NCBI GenBank assembly: GCA_036873755.1
Contig: JAVTVY010020522.1
Coordinates: 1-64,000, forward strand
From: Hanleya hanleyi
Lineage: Eukaryota > Mollusca > Polyplacophora > Lepidopleurida > Hanleyidae
DNA length: 64,000 nucleotides
Direction: 5' to 3'
Below the pieces are notes generated by a model. That model was not told the origin of the DNA. It did not search any database and saw only the letters and a program-made list of their open reading frames with translations. Shown one piece after another: positions 11,701-26,700 of this stretch. Positions within the stretch are counted from its first letter, which is position 1; each line of letters starts with the position of its first letter. A program made the translations under genes and the position numbers.

Positions 11701-14700
11701 AGGGCAGAATGAGGTGTTGCAAACAGGAACGGCTGTCTATTTCTGGTGGTTTCATACAGGTATAGAGTAGGTCATTTTGGGTATAAAGATGGTGTCGTTC
11801 AGTGTACATAGATAAGGTCATTTTTCTACGAAGTAGGCTCTCATTTGCAGATTGTCCGGTAATGAGTGAGTTAGTCAGTCCATCCGAATCCTTTCTCCAG
11901 CAAAATAAGGAGAACTGTTGACATTAGAACCTTGATTTTTGGCATGAACGTGCATTAGGGAACTGACCAGCAAGTTCTGAGCTGACCTACTTTTGTTGAA
12001 AATTTGACCTACTTAGGTGACCAATAAGTCCATGGAAATGCACTTAATTAGGTCAATGTCAGTGTGACCTGACCTGATTGTGTCAAGGTCAATGTCACCT
12101 ACTTTCTGACCCAATTTCTGACCTAATTATGTGACCTATAAACCTCAAAATTAGCAAAAACAGGTCTCAATGCCTCCTACAACCATGGAAATGGTCAGTC
12201 TTTGATCAAGGTACACACTTAAATAATATCAAACCCTACTTCATAGGTCCTGTGACGTTAGTCACACTGCCATGTAGGGTATATAAATAGGGTTAATATA
12301 GCATGCTTAGGTATATAAATGGGTCATTTAGGGTAGATGAATTGATTTATTTAGAGAACCTAGATGTATGCAGATGAGCTCATTCAGGGTATACAGATGT
12401 AGTATTAACGGTATAGAGATGTTAAAGTTATATAGATAAGGTCATTTATAGAACATAGACATACAGAGATGAGGTCATTTGAGGTACATACATGAGGTCA
12501 TGTAGAGCATATTGCTAAGGTGACCTCGGGTATATTGCCCATGTTATTTAGGGTATGGATAAGGCTATTCAAGGTATATTGACGAGATCATTTGGGAAAT
12601 ATAGATGGGAACATTTAAAGAATATACATCAGGCCTAGGAAGCAATTCCACGCAAACACACCTCAGTTCCTTGTCCATCTATCTATTTGCCTGTGTTCGG
12701 AGCCAATTCCATGTACATGGACCAGAATTCCAGCAGCGGACAAAGTTCCGTACACTCGGACCAGTTCTTCCCCGGGTACATGGAACTTTGTACACGGGTG
12801 TGGCATACTTCACAAGTGCAAGGAATGGATGGGGAGAGTGCCAGGATTTCTGGTTTATGTACACGGGATAAGCCCCGAGCACAGGGAAATAGATAGATGG
12901 ACAAGGAACTGAGGGGCATGTGTGGAATTGTTTCCAAGGCCTGCAGATGAGATGATTATTGAGGGAGGTTACTTACCCAGGTCACCAAGGTAGATGGGGT
13001 TATCTTTTACCTTTTGTCCCGCCTGTATTATCTGCATTAGACTCTCCCTACAAATGAAATGTGTAAGGCTTCACAGCAAAATATGTATACAACCTGATCA
13101 CATAATATTCAGCTGAATACACAACATTGATTGACGATTATGAAAATATTGACTTGTTTTGAGAGTACACCGAGTCTAGTTGACCAGACGATGTGCATAT
13201 TGACCGAGCTGCAGGCAAGGGCAAAATGTACATCTGAGTGGCAACAAACCTTCATATTCACCTCAAAACATGTCAATATTTTCCTTATTTAACTCTGTGG
13301 TAATTCATTATCACTCGAGCAAAATATTGTGATATTTTAACAGTTATTTTGCAAGTGTGAAACCCTGCAGAGTTGGTTGTTTTCATGTGCAATGTTTTCA
13401 GGTACAACATTATAATGCACAAGATTTTTCGGAACTTCAGTCATGTATATATCATGTACCCGTGAAAAACTGTCTGGATGACAGTTGTTGGTTACTCAAG
13501 TAATGTTCTTGATGAGTATGAAGGAAATCGTTTATTTCTGCTGTATTTTGAACCAAAAATGATCTCGACAAACTGCTCTGAGATCCTCTGTATGTAGCGT
13601 GAGCAAGAGAACAGGCTATCTCTCTCATGTCTGTTGTAATTATCTCCCCTTGTGTATTTTCCAAGGAGGGGTGGAATAAGAGCTGAGAAGAATGGAGAAT
13701 TTTGGCATTTGAAGATTCAGCAGTAATATTCAGTATCCGAACACCATGCGGTGCAGCAGTTGATCTGTCAACTGACTGGTGGGTAACATGTTTATAGCTT
13801 CCTGTGTTATTTGATATAATTACCACACATAAAAGATCTACCAATGAAGGGTATTTGTGGTCAAGTTAACCTGTGTTCTCGAGAAGTTAATTGGCGAACT
13901 TATCGCCAGTTGTGAACAACAACAACATTGCATTGTGCAACATACGAAAACTACAAATGCTAGATCTTACTGTATGGCTCGTATCTGTAACAAGTACAGG
14001 CATCAGGATTCTTTTGACAGCCTTACTGTATCGATTTAGCGATGGAATATTCACTTTCAATCTGGGCAGAGAGCGGAGTAGGCCTAAGCCATAAATGAGA
14101 AACTCCAACTTTCATTTTCTGCCTTGAACCACGTGGAGTGAAAAAATTGAATGAGGTCACGCTGTTCATTATGGGGTGGAGTAAGAATTTCAACTGCATG
14201 GCTACAGTAGCATAATTAAGAATTCTAGATTGATGATGCTGCTGTAACTTTCAACCAATTTCGATGTTGCGCAGCATTATTTATTTTTATTCATTAGTCA
14301 GGTAATTGAAACTTGAACTATTCCCACACGGCCGTGTGCCCTAGGCCACGTGCATGCCGCAATTTTAAGGGGTCGTCTCGAATATTCAAAAGTCATCTTA
14401 CTATTCGATTACATGTATTCAGAATTTTAACATACATGTACTGCGACAGTATTTGACTATTTGTTTCACTTTTAGCATGTTTAGGTGGAATATGCAGTTT
14501 TACTGGGCAATATATACACAAGGGATCAGGGAATATGCAGTTTTATCCCATTACAAATAATTTAGGAGAATACTCTAGTAAATATAATCATACCATATAC
14601 TTCAAAGTAATGCATGGCGTTTCTTTCACGTACCAGGTGAAGAAAGAGTTATCATTCATGAATCAAATAGGAGCTAAGACAGAAACTGTACTGAAATGTC

Positions 14701-17700
14701 ATGAACAGGTTCGGTTCAACTGTCACAGTTTGGTATATGATCAGTATCAGATATTATCACCATCAAATGCAGTTTGACTGGAGAATTTGATCTTTGGGAT
14801 ATGACACTAATATCTCTATGCATCTCTGAAGAAAGATAATGAATAATTTCATTCAGGATTTTGTATAAATTTAATTTCTTTCAAAAGCACCCGAAATGCG
14901 CAAGTTTTGCTGCTTTCTCAGTTTATTTCATTTGAAAACTTGCTACCAAAAACAGTCTGTAACATGTATGCATGAAATCATATAGCTTCATTTCAGGATC
15001 ATACTTTTAGAAATTTTGTGAATTTTAAAATCTCACAGTTCAGCAGAAAACACAATTTTGTGAATAACTTCTCGGAAACATTTTTGCTGCTAATGAAATT
15101 CTTAACCTCATAGTTTGATCAGTTGGTGCAAGGATTCAATGTAAACAATTGGAAATAAAAACAATATCTTTTTTAGATTTTGACAGGATTGACATGGAAT
15201 TGCTTTCTAGTTAATCGTTGAATTTGAGGAAAGGTATTGCATGTTACAGTATCCTAACTATTCCAGGATTTGAAGCAGTATTATACAGATATTTTTTCAT
15301 CAAAACTTTCAATTCTTTACTAGAATGAAGAAAAATATTCATGAGAAATCCTTGTATGGGAATGTATGGTTGATCCATCTTCATACACAAGTGGACTTCT
15401 CTGTTCTCACTTCAAATTAACCTTGATATATCAGCCCACTGGCTCTGTTCAGAAGTATAAATAGACATGAAACGTCACTGACCTCAAATCCATCTGAATT
15501 TAAAAATCGGCCATATGATTGGCGGTCACCCCTACCACCATATTAGAAAGAATGACAGAACTACGGAGAAAATAGGTCACCCTACACACCGTCGCTGAGT
15601 ATGGTCTTATTGGCTCGTCTCTGGTTTGTGGATGAAATTTACACATTAGATTTGACTGTTTTCAGTGGTCCAGTCTATCAAGTTTAATACAAAGTGTGAA
15701 CGAAGAAGTCGACTTACGTATAAAATGGAGTTGACCCTAACCTGATGAATGTAAATGATGAGAGCAGAGTTATAACCCAGAAGACCATTAAGGTTATGAA
15801 CTATTCAAAATCAAGGAATGATTCCACCTAGTATTAGTTTCCCAGCTTCTAAAATGTGAGTCAATGAGAAGACATGATGGTAACAGACCTGTACAGTGGG
15901 TTCATGGCGATGATATCTCGGATTGTTTTCACCACTTCAGAAGTTAGAGCCTTCAAATAAAGCATAAAATTGAAAAATTTGAAAATCAATTTTCATATTT
16001 CTAAGCTCAAACTTTCCTTCACATACAGTTGCTATCGTGTTCCTAAACGATCGATCTTTGTAACACACTACCACAGAAAAAAAATAGTTCCTGTGGTCCC
16101 CAATGCCCATGCACAAATACCCAGAATCCTCTCTGATCTGACCACATCACTTCCTTCTTTCCTATTCCAACGCAGTGTGAATAACCCAATAGCGGGGAGG
16201 CTAGTAGCGTTTCACAGTATGTGAAGCTAAGTTAAAGCTTTAGAAATATGAAATTGATTTTCAAATTTCTTACGTTGTTCAACTTAAGTTCACATACCTT
16301 CTTGCTAGAATATCAGAGCAAGACGGAGGGAAGACAGTGGTCGAACAGAGAAGAATCTTGGCATAAGCAAAAGGGGAAAACAGGAGTCAGCTAGACTATC
16401 AATTACCCTAGATGCATGTGGATGAAGACATGGCAAACAACGGTACCCCTTGACCCTGTAACGGAGACGGGGACAGGTGTACAAGCTGACAGAAGCATTA
16501 GATCATAACCCCCCCCCCCCCCCCCCTTTTTCTTTGAAAATGGGGAGAGCATTAACTTACCACTTTTCAAGAAAACTGGTAAAAACAATAGGAGGTCTGG
16601 TGCATATTGATGGACGGATCAGTAATGGCCTGGGCAGCCACTAGCAGTCCCAGGGTGTAGATATCCCATCTCATCAGTGTCATATCCTGGAGGTGGCATG
16701 TCCGTGTATGCCAAACGAAAAGTTTTGGGAAGCCAGGAAGATGGTATTTTTTATATCTCCTGCTTAGATGAGGAACCGAAAGGGGTAAATAGACGTAAGC
16801 CCCGTTGTGTGATCGTCAACACAGAATGTCAACATAGAATGAAAATGCTCTAACAGGGCCCATAACTCTGACATCATTAAAATCAGATGAGAAAATGTTG
16901 GACAGAGTAAGGGTGATGTACTCCCAGGAAAGCGAGTCACAAGGTGACTGGTTCTAAACTCCAGAAGTGTAGACAAACAATGCCACCTGACCAAGGTCCA
17001 CTGTGGGTTATATCTGATATACATCTAACTCCAACAGAACCTGTAGATAGACTGAGATGATGAACTCTGGTTCGTACCCCATGTACGGATCACGAGACAA
17101 TGCATACACTAAGAGAGGTCTGGGAATACAATATGTCTAGACTTCAGCCTTATCAGCGGCACAAAGACTTGGACAAAAATTTCCTACATGAAGTATCTCC
17201 CGAACTCCCGCGGTAGCAAGTCATACAGGTATTGACAGTAGGCTACCAGACTGCAGAAGTGTAGAAACTGTCATCCATGATCACTGTAGGTTATACCTCA
17301 AAGACCTGAAATCCTAACATGGATTTCCAAAGCTCCAGCCACCAAAAGGCGAAGCAATAATAAACAGGACATCGAGAGATATTTGATGTCACAAGCTGAA
17401 AGACAGTCTCCTAATAATGATGCAGTGCTCAAACCAGCTTAGGAAATGCAACGTCGGTGTGGGTCTCTCTATATTCATCGTAAATCAATGGAGTGTACAA
17501 TCAACTCCATCCAACCATCATATCCATCCACCCATCTCTCCATCCAACCATCATATCCATCCACCCATCTCCTCGGAAGGGCAGAAAGATTGAAATGGAT
17601 GGATGGGTTGATATCAAACACCTGATTAACCTTAGAGATCTCATATCAACATACAATCGCTGAACAAGACAACCATTCCTAAACCAATACATTTAAATAA

Positions 17701-20700
17701 AATCGGGAAACAGGTGAAGAGAGGAACTGGTTATATAGCGTCCTTGATGAAAACACCCGAAACTGAAGGATTTCCTTGTTCTAGTATGCACATTATATGA
17801 AGATGCCCTAAAGGAAACCCAAAGCATTTTTGGCAGAAAATCTTGCTTAAGCAGGAAACAGGAACTGAGTCAGATAACATGTTCTGATGTAACTGACTGG
17901 GTGACGGTCGCCGAATTAGTTTTCATCAGAGTGGCAGTGGTCGAAGTATGTGTTCTTTAGCAAGATTGTGGATAGCTGTAATGCGTATTCAATGGAGTCG
18001 CTGCCAATGGCTGCTGAGATCATAATAGGAGAAATATAAACCGGAATCAGATGGTCCCAAAGAAGCAATCTATTCTTAGAATCTCCCATAATCAAAACAT
18101 CCGACCAGGATGTCTTTACGTAACTGCCACCCGGTCATAACTACCTGATAGAGGGTCAGAAAAACTGGTAACATGACGAGCTTGCACCAATAATCCCTTA
18201 CTCCAGCATAGGATGGGAAAAGTCTGTGCTTGATCTGGAACAAATCACTGTTCCCCCTACTTGTTTATAAAACACCTATGATAATGTCTGACACTAAAAC
18301 AGGGATGGTTCTTGAGATCGGGACTTCTGTTGTCATGAATCGGCTGTCGATCTTGGATCAACTATGTTCTCCCACTTCCTCCTTTTTCGGTAATGGACAG
18401 GTAAGGGAGGATATGACACGCTGTGTATAGATGAGTAGTCATGTTATTCTTTATCGTAGAATAAACAGCCCGATAATACGTCGTATAATGTCTATATAAT
18501 CGGAAGCTGATGCCACGTAAGTTGGAGCATGTGCCATTGATATAAAAGCGGAAGCTCCAATATATAACGTACATGTAGGTACAATGATGTACATAGTTAT
18601 AGTTGCATAAAGTTAGCCGACGATGAACGGAAACTGCAATAAAATCAGGAATGCGTGGTCGAAGTACCGGTTTGCTGAGTCAATGAGTAGACTGAACTCG
18701 CATTGTTGTAGAAATATTTTCTGCATGACAACGCCCTTCAAGGTGGACCTCTTAGACTTTTCTCTGGATTGCTAGAAAGGTCTAACCAGTCAGAATTGGG
18801 ACCAAGGCAATTAAAGAAAACCTTGAAATTTGGATCAGTGTAATTTCAGAAGTACAGGCGTATATTGAAGCCCCTTGGGCTCTTGTTTCAGATTAACGTA
18901 TCCAGCAGTCAGAGTGCCCCTCAGCAAAAATATAGGGGTTTTTTCATGAACATATAGAGAAATATAGGAAAATTTTCCCAGAAATATAGGAGTATATAGG
19001 AGAATTGTTACACAATATAGGGGGCTACTATCCCAGCACTTTAAGGCGAGGGTCCAGGGGCTGCCTAGGCACCGGAAGCTCTGAGGTTCTAGTCGGCTGC
19101 AGACGTGTTCTGGTCAATTTTCGATGAATAAAGCCACAAACAGACAAAGCAAGAGCAACAGCAAAGTGGAAACTGATTATTTTCAGTTAGCTTTTGCAGA
19201 GATATAGAAGATTTTGAACAAATATAGGAAAACATAGGAATATCCAGCTCACACAATTCAGAAAAGTCACCTCGGCAAAAATTATGTCGTATTAAAATAA
19301 TTCCTATTTAACACCATGTTAAATATTGCTGAGGTGAACTTATTACCTCAGCAATTGCTGAGGTGAATTGTGTGGGATGAATATCTGAAAATTATACGAA
19401 AATGTAGGAAATATATCAACACTCTTGAGGCCTGTGCCTGATTGTACCCATAGATCCAGCCTTTCTAATCATTTCCATCAGGCATAAATTTACAATGCAA
19501 TCGAAAGACCCCTCCCCCTAGCACAAAATTCAACAAATACTTTTTGTGGTGGTGTCGTGCGGTATATGACGAGCGTTCACAGCCGAAGCTATACTCACGT
19601 CTTACTCCCCATGTAGGAAGACGTTTCCTTTTATTTAATTCCATTCAACCAAAGGAAACTATATATCATTCATAGAATTTATTGGACATTTTTGGAAATT
19701 GAATGGGAACAGAGGAGAAACTTTCACATAATATCTCCAGCACTGACATTACCTTAATCTCATCTGTTACTTTGAATGGTTCATGTTTGAAGTTTTCCGT
19801 CTCCACCATGAGCACCTCTCTCTCTATGAAGGGTTGAGATACACCATCAGACTCGGGTGTGGTTAGTATATGTTGTTCAATAGATTCCGTCTCTTGTGCA
19901 GGGCGATTCTTCCTTCTCCCACGTCTCTTCTTAGAACCTTTATTTTTGTTTGGCTCAGCTGAAAGTAATCAGATCTATATTATTATATCAAGGCAATCAT
20001 TATTATTTTTGTGTTTCCAGTAATTACCAGACCTGGAAAATTGATGGTAGGTAGGTAGGTAGGTAGGTAAGGTTTGTTTGTTTGCTTTTTTTTTTTCTCC
20101 CCTGCATTTGGAGAAGAGGGCTTACACATCACAAATAATAGTAGTATGAACCATAAAACTGTTGGATGGTACCATACCTTCCAATACAATGTGCAGCAGA
20201 TGACCTGAAGTAGCACCACATAAATGAGAAAATAATCTCCACTTACAGCACATTGCTGGCTAAAACTGCGATATTATTCCTACGAAGTAGGCTACCATTT
20301 GAAAGTTGTCCGGTAATGAGTGAGTCAGTCCATCCGAATCATTTCGTCAGCAAAATAAGGAGAACCGTTGACCGTAGAATCTTGATTTTTGGCATGAAGG
20401 TGCATTAAGGGACTGTTACCAGCAAGTTCTGAGCTGACATACTTTTGATGAAAATAATCAAAAATCACTGGTGATTCTGACTTGGGATGTGCCCATCTTA
20501 ATACAGGCAGGATTTCAACTTGGGGTCCAAGAGTTCAGTGCACGTCCGAGTCCTAATGCCTACCCTCCTACTCTACTTCGTAGGTCCTGTGACGTTAGTC
20601 ACACTATTCACATGTATGCATGATCCCCATCACTGTCATTTTGGCAACAATGGGAACAAAAGAAGTTAACAGACAAAGAGAACACAGCATCATAATGTAT

Positions 20701-23700
20701 CAACAGGTGCATACAAATATAAGATAATGCTCACATGCTTCAGTCACAGCTGGCGAAATCTCTTCTTCTAGCTCACGGATGATTTTGATTCTGAAAACAG
20801 TCATAAAATCTGTATTCATTCTACAAAATAAATTAAGTTCCCATATTTAACGTTAACTGCAGAGAATTTGATTTCACAATTCTACACGTGGACATTAGGT
20901 CCCAGCAGTAATCAGCGAGAATTCTCTATCATACCAGCGGGAGAACGAAGGTTCATAGTTAATGCATGGGAAAAGATATGCTGACCATTTGTCATTTCAT
21001 CATAAACTGGCAATGGGCATATTCTATTATAAAGCATACCACCTATCTACTATTTTCATCGGTCATCAATTTTTATATTAAATATTTGTTTCTAGAAGCT
21101 AATAATTCCAAAATGTATACAATTATCACAACAAAACCCACAATGGATTTAAAGCATAATGAAATGTCAAAGCAAAATTTTTGAGAACAACTTCTGTCAA
21201 CGTTAGCAACAGTTTTGGTATTCTAAATCCATTAAAGATTTCAGTTTTATTTGAGTGAGTGAATAGAATTTAACGTCGCTTTCAACAATATTTCAGCTAT
21301 ATCATGACGAACCAACTAAGCACCACCCAGCCCAGTTGTGTTCCTGCTACTGAAGAAATCTTTGAAGCAGCATGGAACCATCCACCCTCCATCCATCCTA
21401 TAAAACACTGAGGACAGCGAACAAGACACAAGACAGGACGCTTACATGGTGCAATAAAGACAAGTGATATTACAGTGCTAGACATCACATTATCAAGTTC
21501 CTGTTGCTTCTCAGCAAAATGCATTGAAGCAACAGGAACCTGAACCCACCCAACCACCCGCCAGCTTTATTTGAATCCTTCGGGATATTCACATTACTCA
21601 TTCCCTTGGACATTTTGAAAACTCATACAAGATTAGGTTATTTTGTATACCAGCTTGTCTGCAATGGATAGTCTTATCCCTGCCAGACCCTGTATATGTT
21701 TCTTGGGCTAAAAAACAGTGGTTGAATTTTTCTAACATCACCTACCTTGACCAATCTAATTAAAATTAAATTCTATCTGCTCCCCATTTGGATACTGTCA
21801 CTTATAGGATCTAACAGGCTTGCAGTAACTCGCGCGTTAACCAATCCTGAGAACGCTTCATAGTGCTTTGAAGAGAACATTGTTGACAAAGAATCTTTGG
21901 TTGGCTCAGCAGAATTAGCCGGCTCGCTTTTCATGTTGCCGCAGTCCCAACATTGTGGCACCATAATACGGGGTAAATATATGGACTGATCTTGGTGTAA
22001 ACATTGGGGTAAATGGACACTGTGAACCTATCTCCCCTCCCTGAATGCAAATGGATGAGTCCAGATGCGACCATGATGTCATAATGCTATCAAATATCCA
22101 TGGTATGGGCGCTCAGAACACCAAATTCAATTGAAATACGCAAGATCCTATATAGCGACATGTATGATTGGGGAGCATTGATAGGATATTAATTTATTAA
22201 GATTGTACCTTGACAAGATCTGACATTAAATACAATTTTATTTCACTTTCATATCTTATTATTCCCATTTGCCCTAATTTTTTACTAGCTTGATGAGTCA
22301 TTAGTGGTCAGATAATGATGAGTATGTAAGGGTACAGCTGATTCATTTTGTTTCTCTAAGGTCATCATTTGAAATGTTGCTAAATGTCATTTTTGTTATT
22401 ACAGATGAAAAATTGACAAATTTTGGTACGCTTATTATAGAATACACCAATGACAAGAACATGGAGTTCTCTGCCCTTGTGTCAATACATGAAGGTGCAT
22501 TCTGTGAAATTAAACAAAATACATGCATAATCAGAAGGGCTGGTAGCTCACACCACAGCACCAGAGATGGACCAAAGGGCGGAAAATATGATAGATGAGC
22601 TTATAATGGCTATAAAGAACTCTCAAATTTTGCAGTACACACTTTGCTACATTGAATTGGATGAACAAACAATCCTGCAGGCATCATGCAATACTGGCAA
22701 ATCAGAAGCCAGCTTGAGGTTTCTACATCAAGATACGCTCATCGAAAATCTCCAGATGTCAGTTTAATTACTGGAGTGAGAAAATAGGTCGATCTGACAA
22801 CATTTTGGTTGAACTTAGAAGCTTTTTTTTCCTAATTGTGCCCTATTGCCCAAGGGAAGGTTCTAGGGCAGGGGTCAAAATGTTTTTTAAAAATTATTTG
22901 TCACTGTGACAGGTAACTTTTTTTTGTACTTCTTACCCAGACTCTGAACTACTATTAGGGAGTTCAGTGTAAAATGTCAACAGAATATTCAATTATGAGA
23001 TTAAATTTGCTGGAAAGATATTTTCTCAAAGATTATAACAGCAGGGAGTTTTTAGTCACTTTTTAATCAGGCTAGTCCTGATAAAAAAAAATATAGCAAA
23101 TTGAGTTTTTGGAAAATGTTGAAATTGGGTTTTGTCCAAAAAAAAAATGAGTTTAATATCAATGGAAAAATGTGCATTGAAATCTGAGTTATAATGTTGA
23201 GTTCTCAAAGAGATAAGTCGAGTTCCCCCCCAAAAATGTTGAATTGTCGTGACAAATTATTGTACAAAATCATTGACGTTATTGTTGTCTTCAATCGATC
23301 ATCTCGCGACATTAGAGCTTGCCAGCTTGTCTGGAGCAAGTAAAAATTGACATGGGCAATGCAACGTTCAGGTTAGCTGCCCGTGCTGGGAAGTACAATT
23401 TTTCTTTGGATTGAAACACTCACTGGCAAGCTTGTGTTCTCTGAAATAAATGTAAGAATCATTTACATTGCTCTGGTTTCGTTTTCAACATGATGTTGCC
23501 AGACATGAACAGCTGACATGGCTGATAGAAATATATGCTGATTTCGTCAAATCGTGCCAGTCATTATAGTGAAGTTTGTTTTATTTATCCATTAGTTTTG
23601 TCTTTCATTCGGATTGTGTGCAAATCAGATCTTGCAGAGGATTAATCCTGGAATTCGATCAATGTACCATACCCGAGCTCTCATGTTGTATGGCGGGCGA

Positions 23701-26700
23701 GATGAGGTGAAAAGAATGACGAAGTGAACACAATGTCCAATGTGAATAAAACTCAGCTGTTACAAGAAACACAATTCAGTAATGTTAGGCCTGTATTAGA
23801 ATTGCAATTCATTATTTCTAGGATAGAATAGTTACCTGTTGCAGCGATAGGTGGCATTTTAATTTAGTTGTCACTTGAAAAATGACTTGCTGTCGACAGG
23901 TGGACAGACATTATTTTTTACCGTTGCAGGGGGTTGAAAGTGAAAAACTAGGTAAATGTAAACCACCAGGTTTGCATCTAGACTCATGAAGGAAAAACAG
24001 TTGTGGAATATGTATATTTTGGATGGTCAAGCACTGTGTGGTAGACCACAAGAAATACAAGTAGGATATAAGCCTTAAGTGCAGCACACACAATTCGGAA
24101 AACTCACCTCGGCAAAAATAATGTCATATTAATATATATAATTCCTATTTATCGCCATGTTAAACATTGCTGAGGTGAACTGCTTATGCCGCCCACGGCA
24201 TTTACCTCGGCAATTGCTGAAAGCTGAGGTGAATTGTGTGGGCTGAAGTGTCGGGCGTGATACACAGTAACACAAAGGTTTTAATGTACATCTCAAAACA
24301 GGAAATCATGTAGAAGCTGATACCTTCTGTGTGCCACGAGGATCATGCGTAATTTGTCGCCCAGATCATGGAGCTCGGTGATTTTCACAAACGTGCCCAC
24401 GTCATAGATATCATCCAGTGTTTTCACCACATCTGCTTCATTTCTGTTAACAAATAGTTCAGTTTTTTCCAATATGGTACAGTTGCATAATGCATACATA
24501 CCTAACAAAGTAGATTTAATCAAAATCTTAACAGTATAATGCATAAAATAACTGGTTATTTGTTATTAAAATGGGTATACTTTATTCTAGGTTTAAACAG
24601 GTTCAGCTGTGACCTTATGAAATTCACAAGTCTTAGCTCAGTGCTGCACAAGTTTTTCAGTGTTAATCATAGCAAATCTGAGCAACTAAACAATTGACAG
24701 TGCAGGATACATGTATTTGTTGCTGCATTAGATACTTACCAGAAGTCCATAAAACTAGAAGTGTCTAACGATCACTTAGACTAGGTAGACAGCAATAGCT
24801 ACCGTCAGCCTTCATATAACACTTTATGTGACATAAGATATAACAATCTCCAAAATTTCCACACTGCGCCAATTGGCTTGCAGTCGTAAGTCCGCAACTG
24901 TCGGCAGTTGCATTACAAACATTTTGAACTGATGAATCATGGGAATTATCTGAGGACCACTGCAGTCGCAGTGTGGCAGTAAACAAAGACACAGTGACTC
25001 AGAATTGTAAATATTGCCAATTTGCCGTCTGTGCCGACAGAGGGGTCAACACTTATTTTGGAGGATCCAAACTTCTGCCAAATGTAGGCCAACTTGTGTT
25101 TTTGACTTGTTTTCTTCCACACAATAGTTCAATAACATACATGGACAATAGGAGGTTTGCATCAGAAGTGTAAGAATCTGACACTTTAGCCGAGCACTTA
25201 TTTGCATATGACAGACTTCCTGGATAGATCTAGAGGGGGGGATTACACAGAAACATGTGCTCTGGACATACTCTTATATCAGGAGAGGTCTTCAAACGGA
25301 ATTACGTTCTCCTGTTTGGGCCCCACGAATACTCCACCTGATGGGAGAGGCTCATTCAAAACTGTTGTAAACATCAGGTGGTAATCGAGAAAAATTCACA
25401 AGATAAGTCGTTTTGGACTCTTGCAAGAACAGATGAGCTAACTGTTTTCGCAAAGCGTAGACTGCAGGAAATCTCACTTGGAATATATTTTAAACATCTA
25501 ATAGTACAATAAAAATGTTTGTCAACGATTCCCTCCAAATAATTACTACAGCTGCGGAAGACCTTTAGCCGCACCAAGGAGTTGGGTACATAAGCCATCT
25601 GTAAAAGTTGACCATCTAGGTGGTATCATAAATAAATAAGGGGAAAGTAAAAAGATGTGTTCTGGCGTGGAGTAGTTAAATAAAAATAAACAAACAAACC
25701 TCCTTCTTGATTTCTACATCATTATATTCTGACTGCAGTTTCGAACTCAATGTTCTTTTCAAGGAATCCAGTATCCTTGAAAAGAACATTAAGTTCGAAA
25801 ATGCAGTCGGAATATAATGATGTAGAAATCAAGAAGGAGGTTTGTTTGTTTATTTTTAATAAGGGGATATTATTATTAATTATTATATTGTTCATAACTA
25901 ACAATCAGCAAATAATTTGTTTACTTGGAAGTACAAATAAATCAACCGAACATCAATTTTGATATTTTCAATGATATGCAGTTCAGGCTCGAGCAGTGTT
26001 TTCACCTTACTTTCGTTTTGGCAAAAAAACTCCCATGATTCATTGCGCCAGCTTCGGCGATTCAAATGGGGATGCTGGAGTTGCATGAATCACAGGTGTT
26101 TGGACCGTTTGATGACATTACAAAATTGTCTCCCCTGACAGTTCGCCAATTCCCACTAGGGGACAATGTTTTCAACTGGAAGCGCTTACATGGATTACAT
26201 GCCTTCGACGACACTCAATACATTGTTAGACACTTCTAGTTTTATGGACTTCTGATACTACAAATGTAAATGACAAAACACAACAATGTTGTGAGAAACC
26301 AAATAACTTCTACCAGTTTAGAACCATGAGAACTGTAGACATACGTGTCATCTTTCTTTAGGAAGACCCCAACATAAGGCTGATTGAGTTTCACCTTTCT
26401 TCTGATCAAATCCATTAATGTCTTGTTCGTTATCTGGAAGTAAAAGCAGGAACTATTACAAAGAAAAATCAAAGCATGTCAATCAAAGAATTACAATAAC
26501 AGTGAAAGAGATCAATACAATGGGAGACAATTCTGTTGATATCAGATGCATACGATTCTAACTGCAAGTTACCATGGTTACAGGTTCTCCTCAAACCAGA
26601 ATGATAATCTTCAGCATTTCATAATTCAGAATCATTACTTTAGTAGCCTCAGAAGCAAATGAATTAGAAGTGGGTTTTATCTAGAAATTTTGAGTTGGGG

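Noticed and set aside
13452..13844. 130-codon minus-strand frame in LONP1 intron 6
   Set aside because: No recognisable family features and no conserved splice context.
16500..16530. Long C homopolymer as a functional signal
   Set aside because: Simple homopolymer, likely length-variable and partly uncertain in assembly.
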